DNA of 64,000 nucleotides, from the NCBI GenBank assembly GCA_025454955.1, contig JALONL010000008.1:186001-250000 (forward strand), in the 5' to 3' direction. Every line of letters begins with the position of its first letter. Positions within the stretch are counted from its first letter, which is position 1. Positions 1 to 10,054 of this stretch are shown piece after piece. This DNA comes from Bacteroidia bacterium. GTDB taxonomy: Bacteria > Bacteroidota > Bacteroidia > Palsa-965. The notes beneath the pieces were generated by a model. It saw nothing but the letters and a program-made list of their open reading frames with translations. It was not told the DNA's origin and searched no databases. Made by a program: the position numbers and the translations under genes.

Positions 1-3000
1 AACCAGTCTGCATGGCAAACATTTACGGCCAATTTACCCTGTAGTTACGCCGGCACTACTCAGCGGCTTATTTTCAGTTTTCGCTGTAACAACAACACGG
101 GTACACAGCCGCCCCATGCCATAGATAATGTATCGGTCACTTCGTCGGTTCCGCCTTCGTGTGCTTCAATAATCGGCACTTTTACCAATGTGGCTTCACT
201 GCCCTACACCAGCGGCGCGGGCACCACCTGCGGCGCGGGTAACGATGTGAATTCGACCACCACATCGGTATCGTGTGCGAGCACTACCTTCTCTGACGGT
301 GAAGACCTTGTGTGGGCATTTACACCGGCCAGCAGCGGCGCAGTAAGTATAAATTTAAATGCCAGTACCACGGGCGGCAGTCTTGCGCTTTATACACAGT
401 GTCCGGTGGGATCGGTATATTGCACCAGCACCTGCGTGGGAACCACCACCGGCGGCGGTTTATCGCTTACGGCGTGTGTCACGGCAGGTGTCTCATACTG
501 GCTTGTGCTCGACGGTACAAGCAGTCCGGGATGTTTTGCTTACAGTAATTTAACCATTTCGGCACCATTTACCACCTGCGTGGCTGCATTGGGTACGGGT
601 GTGGTAAACGTGGCTTCATTGCCCTACACCTCTACCGGCCGCACCACCTGCGGCAGACTGAATGATATTCGCTCAGGCAACGTTTCCAATGTGTGCGGTT
701 CGGCGGCTTCTTACGAAGGCGAAGATGAAGTGTTTTACTTTACGGCTCCGTCCAGCGGCATCATTCAGGTTACACTTACCTCAAGCGGGTCCTATACGAG
801 TGTAATGGTGTATGACGGCTGTCCGATGAACCTTCCGGGCGGATGTATTACCTCCACGGCAAATTGTGTGGCTTTTCAGCAAAACTCGGCGGGCAACAAG
901 GGCCTTTGTATAAATGCGGTGGCCGGCACTACTTACTTTGTGGTGGTTGATTCCGACTTTCCGCCTCTTTGCAACAACTACGACATCAGCATAAGTGCGC
1001 CGCAAACCACGCTTGCCGGTTCGCTTTGCAGCAATGCACCGGCCATTACACTGCCTTACACCGCCACCAACCATTCTACAGCCTGTTATGGTAACGATAT
1101 TACAGAGCTTTCTACCGGCTCCTGTGGTTCGGTTTACGAAACAGGCGAAGACCGCGTGTATGCCCTTACCGTAACAGGCTCAACCTGCATTGGCGTGGAA
1201 GTAACCAATGCCAGCACTACAAACATTGCCGCATTTGTTTACAATGGCTGCCCGGGCACAGCAGGTACCACCTGCCTTGGCACATACGGCGGTTCAACCA
1301 CGTTTAACGGCTCGTTTACCCTGCCGGCTGCCGGTACATATTACATCAGTATAGATACCTGGGCGGCACCCAGCAATGCCACCTACAACCTGAGCATAAC
1401 CGACTACGGCATAGGCCCGGCCAACGACTTACCCTGTAATGCCGATCCGCTTTCGTTAAATGTAAACCTTGCGGGCGACAATACCTGCTCTGCTTCGGCA
1501 TCGGAACCGGCGGCTCCGGGATGCTGGACAAACGGGGCATTAAACACGGTATGGTATTCGGTGGTGGCACCGGCCTCCGGACAGTTGCGCATACGCACTA
1601 CCAACGGCACACTTACCAATACACAAATAGCTCTTTACAGCGGCACCTGCGGCGCACTCACATTAGTAAGCTGCAACGACGATGCGCCTTCCTGCGGTAT
1701 TTCGGCCTATACCAATTCTGAAATTACTGCGCTGGGACTAACTGCGGGAACCACTTATTATATTGCTGTGGACGGGTATAATTCCCTCACCGGTACATTT
1801 AACATTATGGCTGTGGATGGGGCTGTGGGCTTTCCGGCTGCGGCGGGTTCAGATTGTTCGCTGCCCAATCCGGTGTGCAATTCAACCATTCCCATTGGTA
1901 ACCCCGGTTATCAGGCTTTCGGGAATATATGCGATTTTTCGGGAGCAGGTATTTGCCTGAGCGACGGGGAGCGGGGTTCGGTATGGTACAGTATTCCCAT
2001 AAACGCCACCGGTGTGCTCGAATTTGATATTGTACCCAACGACTGGCTGGGAGCACCCAGCACGGCTTCTACCGATTATGATTTTGCCGTATGGAAAATA
2101 GTGGGCAGCAGTGCTACAAACTGCACAGGCATTGCCACAGGGGCCACACCGGTGGCCTGCGACTTTGATCCGCTTGGTGTGACCGGCTGTTATGCCACGG
2201 GTAATTCACCACCCTCGTATCCGGGTTTCAACTCATCTTATGCACCCAATATTCCGGTGGTGGCCGGTGAAGTGTATTTGCTTGTCATAAGTAACTTCTC
2301 CAACTCTACTTCCGGATTTACGCTCAATATAAGTACTGCATCGCCGGTAAATTATGCGGTGGCCAGTTCGGTAACCTGGACAGGCGGCAACAACACCACG
2401 ACATGGACACCCACATCGAACTGGGGCGGATGTGCCGCACCCAACTGTGGGGTGGATGCCATTATTTCGCCTGCCGCAGCCGTGCAGCCCGTGCTTACCG
2501 CGGGCTCTTACAACGTGCGCGATCTTACCATCAATGCAGGAGCATCACTTACTCTTAACGCCGGTGCCACACTCAATATTTGTGGCAACTTTGTGAACAA
2601 CGGCACACTCAACGCGCATCCCAACTCCACCATCATCTTCAACAACGGTTCGGTGGTGCAAAGCATTTCCGGCTCTTTTGTGGGTACCGACAAGATGGGC
2701 AATCTGGTAATCACCAAAACAGGCGGATCGGTAATATTGAATTCGGCAATTGATATTGGCGGAAATTTTACCACCTCCAATGCAAACAGTATTCTCAACA
2801 CCAATGGCTACTACGTGCGTGTGGCAGGCAACTTCAACAACAATGCAGGCAGCACCACATTCAGCAATACAGGCACTACCGGCACATTGGAGTTTAACGG
2901 AACCGGAACCCAAACCTATAACCAGGGCTCATCCACACTTACGCTCAACAATGTGGTGATGGACAATACCGGCGCCGGTGTAACGCTGTCAACCAATATG

Positions 3001-4143
3001 GTACTTGGCACATCGGGCACGCTTACACTCACCAATGGCCGCATTGTAACCGCTGCCCACGAAGTACAGGTAACCAACGGAGCCACGACTGCGTGCAATG
3101 CAGGCAATGCGGGAAGCTATGTGGCCGGCAACCTGCGCCGCACGCTTTCGGGCGCTGCAGGTGCTTACGAATTGCCTGTGGGGCATACCGCGCAGGGCTA
3201 CCAGCGCGCCACCATTACTTTCACTACGGCCACTACAATTCCACAATTAGTGGCCCGGTTTGATCCGTGGCCGGCTGTGCCCAGCGGCCCTGTTTCGAGC
3301 GAATGTTTAATTGCCAACTACAACGTGCTGCCTGCGCTTAACAATGGTTACTGGACCATTAACGCATCGGCCACGCCCACATCGGGCAATTACAATGTAA
3401 CGCTTTACAGCACCGGCTTCAGCAACTCGGGCGGTGCGGCAGGCTGGACGGTAATGAAATCCTCCGTGTCTTCGGGCCCCTGGGCCTTGCAGGGAACCTG
3501 TGTCACCACAAGTACGGCCACACAAACATCGCGCACGGGCTTAAACGGATTTTCTGTGTTTGCCGTGGCGCAAACCAATACGCCGCTGCCCATTGAACTG
3601 CTGTTTTTCCGCGGCACCAACGAAGGCGATCACAACGTACTGCGCTGGGCCACGGCTTCGGAAGAAGGCAACGATTATTTTACCCTTGAACGTTCTACCG
3701 ACGGAATGAACTTTGTGGAAATAGGCCGGGTTGATGGTGCCGGAAACAGCACGCAGTTACTCAACTATTTGTTTGTAGATAATTATCCCGCCACCGGCGA
3801 GAATTATTACCGCCTCAAACAAACCGATTTTAACGGTGCGTATTCTTATTCCCAAATAGAATTAGTCTATTACTATCCCGGCAGTGTGTATATTGATAAT
3901 CTTCACCCCAATCCCACCAACGGTATAATTCTGTTTGATTTTGTATCGCCCGAACCTTCGGCATTGCACATTGTGGCCACCGACATTGCCGGCAGAATTG
4001 TGCTCGACGAGCAGAAAACAGTACAGGGAGGCCGCCAGCAGGTAAGCACCGCGCTTACCGGTTGCGGGGCGGGTGTGTATCTGCTTCGGGTAACGGACGA
4101 ACGTAAAGGCTATACGTTTACCGCCCGGATTGTTCACGAGTAA
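1..4143 (+). CDS. T9SS type A giant cell-surface protein, 5' end outside the window
   Basis: The frame is open from base 1, so the first in-frame GTG at 190 is not the true start; the residues encoded by 1-189 match the paralogue at 4687-9285. The visible part (about 1,380 residues) has several Cys-rich beta-sandwich modules resembling pre-peptidase C-terminal (PPC) domains. Each has a SLPYT...TTCG opening, a GED..(V/Y) core and a closing ISAP. A W-x-S-x-NWGGC segment and a Thr/Asn/Gly-rich beta-helix-like region follow. The last 80 or so residues form a T9SS type A sorting domain with HPNPTNG, DIAGR and a GVYLLRV strand, so the protein should be exported across both membranes and anchored to or released from the surface. 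No catalytic motif was recognised; adhesion or matrix function is an inference. Confidence 0.85.
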   Translation, partial: NQSAWQTFTANLPCSYAGTTQRLIFSFRCNNNTGTQPPHAIDNVSVTSSVPPSCASIIGTFTNVASLPYTSGAGTTCGAGNDVNSTTTSVSCASTTFSDGEDLVWAFTPASSGAVSINLNASTTGGSLALYTQCPVGSVYCTSTCVGTTTGGGLSLTACVTAGVSYWLVLDGTSSPGCFAYSNLTISAPFTTCVAALGTGVVNVASLPYTSTGRTTCGRLNDIRSGNVSNVCGSAASYEGEDEVFYFTAPSSGIIQVTLTSSGSYTSVMVYDGCPMNLPGGCITSTANCVAFQQNSAGNKGLCINAVAGTTYFVVVDSDFPPLCNNYDISISAPQTTLAGSLCSNAPAITLPYTATNHSTACYGNDITELSTGSCGSVYETGEDRVYALTVTGSTCIGVEVTNASTTNIAAFVYNGCPGTAGTTCLGTYGGSTTFNGSFTLPAAGTYYISIDTWAAPSNATYNLSITDYGIGPANDLPCNADPLSLNVNLAGDNTCSASASEPAAPGCWTNGALNTVWYSVVAPASGQLRIRTTNGTLTNTQIALYSGTCGALTLVSCNDDAPSCGISAYTNSEITALGLTAGTTYYIAVDGYNSLTGTFNIMAVDGAVGFPAAAGSDCSLPNPVCNSTIPIGNPGYQAFGNICDFSGAGICLSDGERGSVWYSIPINATGVLEFDIVPNDWLGAPSTASTDYDFAVWKIVGSSATNCTGIATGATPVACDFDPLGVTGCYATGNSPPSYPGFNSSYAPNIPVVAGEVYLLVISNFSNSTSGFTLNISTASPVNYAVASSVTWTGGNNTTTWTPTSNWGGCAAPNCGVDAIISPAAAVQPVLTAGSYNVRDLTINAGASLTLNAGATLNICGNFVNNGTLNAHPNSTIIFNNGSVVQSISGSFVGTDKMGNLVITKTGGSVILNSAIDIGGNFTTSNANSILNTNGYYVRVAGNFNNNAGSTTFSNTGTTGTLEFNGTGTQTYNQGSSTLTLNNVVMDNTGAGVTLSTNMVLGTSGTLTLTNGRIVTAAHEVQVTNGATTACNAGNAGSYVAGNLRRTLSGAAGAYELPVGHTAQGYQRATITFTTATTIPQLVARFDPWPAVPSGPVSSECLIANYNVLPALNNGYWTINASATPTSGNYNVTLYSTGFSNSGGAAGWTVMKSSVSSGPWALQGTCVTTSTATQTSRTGLNGFSVFAVAQTNTPLPIELLFFRGTNEGDHNVLRWATASEEGNDYFTLERSTDGMNFVEIGRVDGAGNSTQLLNYLFVDNYPATGENYYRLKQTDFNGAYSYSQIELVYYYPGSVYIDNLHPNPTNGIILFDFVSPEPSALHIVATDIAGRIVLDEQKTVQGGRQQVSTALTGCGAGVYLLRVTDERKGYTFTARIVHE

Positions 4144-4299
4144 AATTGCTTCTTAATTACTTAATAGTATTCGGCGAAAAAATCAGGCATTTCGTCGGCC
4201 ATATTGCTGTATTAAAAGTTTAACTGATTTTTGACGGAATGTGGAGTGTTATATCTTGATTTATTACATAGATATTACACAAACATTAACCGGACGTAA

Positions 4300-4680
4300 A
4301 TGAAACTCCCCTGCTTTCAATTACCAGCCAGGTTGGCTGTGTATTCATTTGCCTTTTTGTGCCTTTCCTTTCGTACACCTTCATCCAGTGCTTTTAGCGA
4401 ACTGGTAATTGAAGTGCCAAAGGTTACCGTAAAAAATTATTCGCTGCTGGAAACTGCGCTTGCCGCAAGTCCGGGCGTGTTTGTAAACGGCTATTGCGAA
4501 GAGCGGAAAATGTTTCTGCTTCTTATCGATCGCAGCAGGCAGCCCGACAATTCTTTTCTCGATCAGCTCCTGCACAATATGGAGCTTGAGTATCATGTAA
4601 AAGAATCATGCACCATTGCGCAGGTGCGCGATTTGTGCGGTATGGGCACTGCAAACCAATCAACCACTTCACCGCAATAA
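4300..4680 (+). CDS. Small secreted protein of unknown function
   Basis: A 126-residue protein with a plausible N-terminal signal segment (hydrophobic residues about 12-25 before a Ser-rich stretch). The remainder could form a ferredoxin-like beta-alpha-beta-beta-alpha-beta fold: a VIEVPKVTV strand, a helix around LLETALAASPG, then VFVNGYCEE and MFLLLIDR strands. This is a fold guess by eye, not a family match. There are two Cys late in the protein and one in NGYCEE. It lies between the two tandem giant T9SS genes on the same strand, ending 6 bases before the second one, so co-transcription with it is likely. The ATG at 4300 follows an AT-rich 150-base spacer that may hold a promoter. Confidence 0.6.
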   Translation: MKLPCFQLPARLAVYSFAFLCLSFRTPSSSAFSELVIEVPKVTVKNYSLLETALAASPGVFVNGYCEERKMFLLLIDRSRQPDNSFLDQLLHNMELEYHVKESCTIAQVRDLCGMGTANQSTTSPQ

Positions 4681-4686
4681 TAATTG

Positions 4687-7600
4687 ATGTGTATGATTAA
4701 AAAGCTACTACTCTCAATTACTGTGGTTGTTTTGCTGGCTGGTATGAATGAGGCTGCCGCTCAAACCACACTTATTAATCCGGCAGGCGACGGAGGTTTT
4801 GAAAGCGGAAATACATTAGCCGCCAACAACTGGCTTGATGCACAAAACGGAGGCGGTGCGGCCAACAAGTGGTTTGTGGGCACTGCGGTGGTAAACAGTG
4901 GCACGCGGTCGGCCTATATTTCAAACAACGGCGGCACCAACCATCAGTACAACAACGGGCAGAGCCGCACACAGCATTTTTACCGCGATGTGGTTTTCCC
5001 TGCAGGCCAGCCCTACATCACACTCAGCTTTAGCTGGATGGGTGTGGGCGAATCGTGCTGCGATTATATGGAAGTGTTTCTGGTGCCCACCACCACCACT
5101 CCCTCTGCCGGTACAGAACTTACCACGGGCCAGCTTGGCAGCACGTATAATATGCAGTCCACCTGGCAGAATGTATCATTTTCACTGCCATGCAGCGGCA
5201 TTGCGGGAACCACGCAGCGTCTGGTATTCAGCTTCAACTGCGACGGATCGCTGGGAAGCCAGCCTCCTTCGGCGGTGGATAATATTTCGCTGGTTTCGTC
5301 GGCCACGGGGCCAGCTTGCAGCAGTTTAATGGGCACGGGCTTTACCACTATTGCCTCGCTGCCTTATTCGTCGGGAGCAGGTACTACCTGTGGTGCCGTT
5401 AACGATATTAGTTCTACCACTGCGGTGGCTTGCGGCAGTTCGTTTTACATGGGCAGCGAAGACCGTGTATGGGCCTTTACTCCTTCCAGCAGCGGATTGG
5501 TGAATATTGCGCTCAATGCTTCCACTTTCAGTGCCGGACTGTATTTATATGCAGGGTGTCCGGGAATATGCAGCGGCGGCACCTGCGTGGCTTCCGACGA
5601 TGGCAGCAATGTGGGCGTTTCGGCCTGTGTAACTGCCGGTACTACTTATTATGTGGTGGTTGACGGATCGGGGTGTTATTCGTACAACGACCTTACCATT
5701 TCGGCACCGGCCACTACCTGTGTTGCGGCTTTGGGAACAGGGGTGGTAAATATTTCACTTCCCTATTCTTCTACCGGACGCACCACCTGCGGAAAAATTG
5801 ATGATATAAAAAGTACAAACGTATCGGCTGTATGCGGCTCATCTTCGTATTACACCGGCGAGGATGAAGTGCTTTATTTTACTGCGGCTTCGTCGGGACA
5901 GGTAACCTTAAATCTTACTTCTTCCGGCTCCTATACCGGAGTAATGATTTACGATGGCTGCCCGATAAATATTGCGCCCTGCATTTCATCTACGGCTACG
6001 TGTGTGGCCAATGCGCAGAGTTCTACGGGAAACAAGTCGCTGTGCTTTACAGTTACGTCGGGAGTAACGTATTACATCGTCATCGACTCGTATGCCTCAC
6101 CCACCTGCAATCCTTACGACATAAGCATTTCGGCTCCGATAGGAACTCCATCGGGAACGGTATGCAGCAATGCACCCGCCATTACACTTCCATATACTGC
6201 CACGGGCCACACCACTGCCTGTTACGGGAATGATTACACCAATTCGAGCACCGGTTCCTGCGGCACATTCTACGAATCGGGTGAAGACCGGGTGTATGCC
6301 ATTACTGTAAGTTCATCGGCCTGTCTTAGTATTACGTTAAGCAATGCAAGCACAACCAGCATTGGTTTTCAGGTGTACAATGGTTGTCCGGGTAATGCGG
6401 GCACCTCTTGCGTAGGTTCGGCGGGAGGAAGCAATCCGTTGAGTGCGTCAATTACGGTTCCTTCGGCCGGCACGTATTATCTGGTGGTGGATACCTGGGC
6501 ATCGCCCAGTTCGGCTACTTATGATATTAACGTGGTAAACAACGGCAGCGGCCCGGCAAACGATCTTCCCTGCAATGCACAAACCATTCCGCTCAACGTA
6601 AACCTCAGCGGCGACAATACCTGCTCGGGCAGCAGTTCGGAACCGGGAGCGGCCACCTGCTGGACCAGCGGAACCATAAACTCGGTTTGGTACTCGGTGG
6701 TTTGTCCGGCTTCGGGGCAGTTGCGCATACGTACCGGTTTAGGTTCGCTTGCCAACACACAAATTGCGCTTTACAGCGGCACCTGTGGTTCGCTTACTCA
6801 GGTGGCCTGCAACGACAATGCGCCGAGTTGCGGAACTTCGTCGTATAGCAATTCAGAAATTACAGCCACAGGGCTTACCGCCGGAGCTACTTATTTCATT
6901 CGTGTAGATGGTACAGCATCGCTAACCGGTACGTTTGATATTATGGTGGTTGACGGGTCGGTAGGATTTCCGGCGGCTGTGGGGCAGGATTGTTCGGCAC
7001 CCAATCCGGTGTGCAATGCCAGTATTGCCATTGGTAACCCCGGTTATCAGGCTTACGGCAATATCTGCGATTTTACCGGAGCTTCTATTTGTCTCGCTTC
7101 GGGCGAGCGGGGTTCGGCCTGGTACAGCATTCCCATAAATGCAAACGGGGTGCTTGAATTCAACATTGTACCCAACGACTGGGCCGGCGCACCAAGCACC
7201 GCCGCCACCGACTATGACTTTGCCGTGTGGAAAATTGCCGGTTCGGGAGCCACCAACTGCGCGGGCATTTCGTCGGGTGCTGTGCCCGTACGTTGCAATT
7301 ACAGCGGGCTGGGTGTAACCGGACTAAACAGCACCACCACAAACAATGCCCCGGCAGCCTACCCCGGTTTCAATTCTGCCTACGAGCAGCAATTAGCCGT
7401 AAATAATGGTGATGTGTATTTGCTTTGCGTGAGTAACTTCTCCAACTCTACATCCGGATTTACGCTCACATTTTCGGCCTCTGCGCCCGTCAACTACACT
7501 GCTGCCGGCAACTCTGTAACATGGACCGGCGGCACCAACAGTGCCTGGGTTCCCACCGGAAACTGGGGTGGCTGCAACTCGCCTACCTGTGGCATTGATG

Positions 7601-9285
7601 CGGTTATTTCGCCTTCGTCGGTTACACAGCCCATTCTTACTGCGGGTACGTACAATGTGCGCAACCTTACCATCAATCCCGGCGCCACACTTACGCTGCA
7701 GGCCGGAGCCACGCTCAATATCTGCGGCGATTTTACCAACTTCGGTTCGCTGGTGGCCAGTCCGCTCTCAAACATTGTGTTCAACAATGGTGCTGTGTTA
7801 CAAAACATCACCGGTTCGTTTATCGGTGCCGATAAAATGGGCAACCTCACCATTACCAAAACCGGCGGACAGGTAAACCTCAATGCGGCCATTGACGTGG
7901 GCGGAAACCTCACCATAAGCAACACTACCAGCATACTCAACACCAACGGCAACTACATACGTGTGGCGGGCAATTTCAGCAACAGCAACGGAAGCACCAC
8001 GTTTACCAATGTGGGCACCACCGGCACACTCGAGTTTAACGGAACCGGCGCACAAACCTACAATCAGGGCAGCAGCACACTTACGCTGAACCACGTACTG
8101 ATGAATCATACCGGCACTGGCGTTACGCTTTCAACCAATATGGTGCTGGGCACATCGGGCATTCTTACACTCACCAACGGACGCATTGTAACCGGTGCCA
8201 ACGAAGTACGGGTAACCAATACAGCCGTGGCCTCATGTACAGCGGGCAACACCGGCAGCTTTGTGGCGGGCAACCTGCGTCGTTCGCTATCGGGCGCGGC
8301 AGCAGCGTATAATCTGCCCGTGGGCACAGTGGCGCAGGGCTACCAGCGTGCATTGATTTCGTTTACCACCACTACCACCATTCCCCAGCTTGTGGCCCGT
8401 TTCGATGCGTGGTCGCCGCTGCCCAACGGACCTGCGGCAAACGAATGCCCCAATGCCACCTACAATGCGCTGCCTGCGCTCAACAATGGCTACTGGACCA
8501 TTAACGCCTCGGCCAATGCCACCTCGGGCAACTATGATGTAACGTTGTTCAGCACCGGCTACAGCAACACGGCGGGTGCTTCGGGCTGGACGGTAATGAA
8601 GGCGGTAAACATTTCATCGGCCTGGGGATTGCAAGGCACCTGTGTAACCACCAGCACCGCCGCACAAACCGGCCGCACGGGCTTAAACGGATTTTCGGTA
8701 TTTGCCGTGGCGCAGTCGCAAACACCGCTGCCCGTTGAATTGATCTCATTTACCGGCACCAGCGAAAACGACCACCACGTACTGCGCTGGACCACCGCCA
8801 CCGAGCAAAACAACGACTACTTCATACTCGAACGCTCCACCGACGGGCTCTACTTCCACCCCATTGCCACCATTGACGGGGCAGGAAACAGTACACAGCC
8901 CATTCATTACGTGCAAATTGATGCCTTCCCCAAACGCGGTGAAAACTATTACCGTTTGCGCCAGGTTGATTTTAACGGCGCCGTGTCGTACTCAAACATT
9001 GTATTGGTGAATTACCTGCCCGGCAATGTGTTTGTGGACGGCCTGCACCCGAACCCCACCAGCGGCGACATCATCTTCGACTTTGTTTCGCCCGAAAGCA
9101 ATACCATTCACATCACCGTAACCGACATTGCCGGCCGCATTGTACACAGGGAAACCCGCCAAACCGATGGTGGGAGAATGCAGATCAGTACAAAACTCGA
9201 AGGCTGTGGTACCGGGGTTTATTTGCTGAAAGTGGAAGATGAGCGGAGCGGGTATAGTTATACGGCGAGATTGGTGCATGAGTAA
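4687..9285 (+). CDS. T9SS type A giant cell-surface protein, full-length paralogue
   Basis: About 1,530 residues. A signal peptide (MIKKLLLSITVVVLLAG...AAAQ) makes ATG 4687 or, more naturally, ATG 4693 the start. Domain order: an N-terminal jelly-roll-like module (residues about 30-200, with GGFESG and a WQNVSFSLP strand), three to five Cys-rich PPC-like modules (to about 760), a NWGGC segment, a parallel beta-helix-like stretch rich in GxLxxxGN (about 960-1150), then the type A sorting domain containing HPNPTSG and DIAGR. It is closely similar along its whole visible length to the gene at 1-4143, pointing to recent tandem duplication. A strong terminator follows directly. The role is probably surface adhesion or matrix formation, inferred from architecture only. 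Confidence 0.88.
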   Translation: MCMIKKLLLSITVVVLLAGMNEAAAQTTLINPAGDGGFESGNTLAANNWLDAQNGGGAANKWFVGTAVVNSGTRSAYISNNGGTNHQYNNGQSRTQHFYRDVVFPAGQPYITLSFSWMGVGESCCDYMEVFLVPTTTTPSAGTELTTGQLGSTYNMQSTWQNVSFSLPCSGIAGTTQRLVFSFNCDGSLGSQPPSAVDNISLVSSATGPACSSLMGTGFTTIASLPYSSGAGTTCGAVNDISSTTAVACGSSFYMGSEDRVWAFTPSSSGLVNIALNASTFSAGLYLYAGCPGICSGGTCVASDDGSNVGVSACVTAGTTYYVVVDGSGCYSYNDLTISAPATTCVAALGTGVVNISLPYSSTGRTTCGKIDDIKSTNVSAVCGSSSYYTGEDEVLYFTAASSGQVTLNLTSSGSYTGVMIYDGCPINIAPCISSTATCVANAQSSTGNKSLCFTVTSGVTYYIVIDSYASPTCNPYDISISAPIGTPSGTVCSNAPAITLPYTATGHTTACYGNDYTNSSTGSCGTFYESGEDRVYAITVSSSACLSITLSNASTTSIGFQVYNGCPGNAGTSCVGSAGGSNPLSASITVPSAGTYYLVVDTWASPSSATYDINVVNNGSGPANDLPCNAQTIPLNVNLSGDNTCSGSSSEPGAATCWTSGTINSVWYSVVCPASGQLRIRTGLGSLANTQIALYSGTCGSLTQVACNDNAPSCGTSSYSNSEITATGLTAGATYFIRVDGTASLTGTFDIMVVDGSVGFPAAVGQDCSAPNPVCNASIAIGNPGYQAYGNICDFTGASICLASGERGSAWYSIPINANGVLEFNIVPNDWAGAPSTAATDYDFAVWKIAGSGATNCAGISSGAVPVRCNYSGLGVTGLNSTTTNNAPAAYPGFNSAYEQQLAVNNGDVYLLCVSNFSNSTSGFTLTFSASAPVNYTAAGNSVTWTGGTNSAWVPTGNWGGCNSPTCGIDAVISPSSVTQPILTAGTYNVRNLTINPGATLTLQAGATLNICGDFTNFGSLVASPLSNIVFNNGAVLQNITGSFIGADKMGNLTITKTGGQVNLNAAIDVGGNLTISNTTSILNTNGNYIRVAGNFSNSNGSTTFTNVGTTGTLEFNGTGAQTYNQGSSTLTLNHVLMNHTGTGVTLSTNMVLGTSGILTLTNGRIVTGANEVRVTNTAVASCTAGNTGSFVAGNLRRSLSGAAAAYNLPVGTVAQGYQRALISFTTTTTIPQLVARFDAWSPLPNGPAANECPNATYNALPALNNGYWTINASANATSGNYDVTLFSTGYSNTAGASGWTVMKAVNISSAWGLQGTCVTTSTAAQTGRTGLNGFSVFAVAQSQTPLPVELISFTGTSENDHHVLRWTTATEQNNDYFILERSTDGLYFHPIATIDGAGNSTQPIHYVQIDAFPKRGENYYRLRQVDFNGAVSYSNIVLVNYLPGNVFVDGLHPNPTSGDIIFDFVSPESNTIHITVTDIAGRIVHRETRQTDGGRMQISTKLEGCGTGVYLLKVEDERSGYSYTARLVHE

Positions 9286-9311
9286 ATGCTTCATTTCCTG
9301 AATCATCCTGA

Positions 9312-9346
9312 AACACCTGTCTGAAAAATTTCGGGCAGGTGTTTTT
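9312..9346 (+). terminator. Rho-independent terminator after the second T9SS giant
   Basis: Arms AACACCTG (9312-9319) and CAGGTGTT (9336-9343) are perfectly complementary and run into a T-run on the plus strand, 27 bases after the stop codon at 9285. Confidence 0.85.
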
Positions 9347-9427
9347 CGTTGTGCCATGCTGATGCTGTTTGAGAAAACAACATTATCTGTTGCTACTGGT
9401 CGAATAATTTTCTTGAACTTTATTGGC

Positions 9428-10054
9428 ATGAATGAAATGATCACTCTCCGCTGGAATCAAACCATTCCACCGAATGCGGATAAGAGTAAAGCGAAGGAAT
9501 TTCTTCAAAATCTCCTGCACTCCTGGAACGAGCCGCAACGCCGCTACCACAACCTCACGCACCTCGAAAATCTGCTTTCCCTTTCCCAACAATACCGCAG
9601 CCACCTCACGCATCCCGAAACTGTAGATTTCGCCATCTACTATCACGATGCCGTATATAAACCCGAGCGCAACGATAACGAAGAAAAAAGCGCACTGCGT
9701 GCCGAACTTGAATTGCCGCAGTTGGGCATTGATGCCCGAACCGTGAGTAAAGTGGCACACTACATTCGCTGCACGGCCGCACACGGCAACGCCGACGTTA
9801 CCGACAATGACCTGAATTTCTTTCTCGATTTCGACCTCAGTGTGCTGGGTGCTCCGGCGGCGGTGTATGAGTTATATGCGTTTCAGGTGCGCGAAGAATT
9901 CAGTATTTATCCTGATATGCTTTACAAACCGGGCCGGGCCAAAGTGCTTGAGAAGCTGCTTTCTAAACCGTTGTATCGGACTGCGTTGTTTAGCGGGCAG
10001 TTTGAGGAGGCTGCGCGGGAGAATATGCGCAGAGAACTGGAACGATTGAAATAG
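9428..10054 (+). CDS. Predicted HD-superfamily metal-dependent phosphohydrolase (COG4339-like)
   Basis: 208 residues from the ATG at 9428 (MNEMITLRW). An upstream in-frame ATG at 9356 would add 24 residues that look like translated leader and sit too close to the preceding terminator. The HD metal-binding signature is visible: H41 and H45 in YHNLTHL, H73-D74 in YYHDAVY, and later Asp residues in DFDLSVLG. Length and motifs fit the small stand-alone HD hydrolases, whose substrate is generally unknown (nucleotide or phosphate monoester). It stands alone between a terminator upstream and the AT-rich island downstream, so no pathway can be inferred. Confidence 0.82.
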   Translation: MNEMITLRWNQTIPPNADKSKAKEFLQNLLHSWNEPQRRYHNLTHLENLLSLSQQYRSHLTHPETVDFAIYYHDAVYKPERNDNEEKSALRAELELPQLGIDARTVSKVAHYIRCTAAHGNADVTDNDLNFFLDFDLSVLGAPAAVYELYAFQVREEFSIYPDMLYKPGRAKVLEKLLSKPLYRTALFSGQFEEAARENMRRELERLK

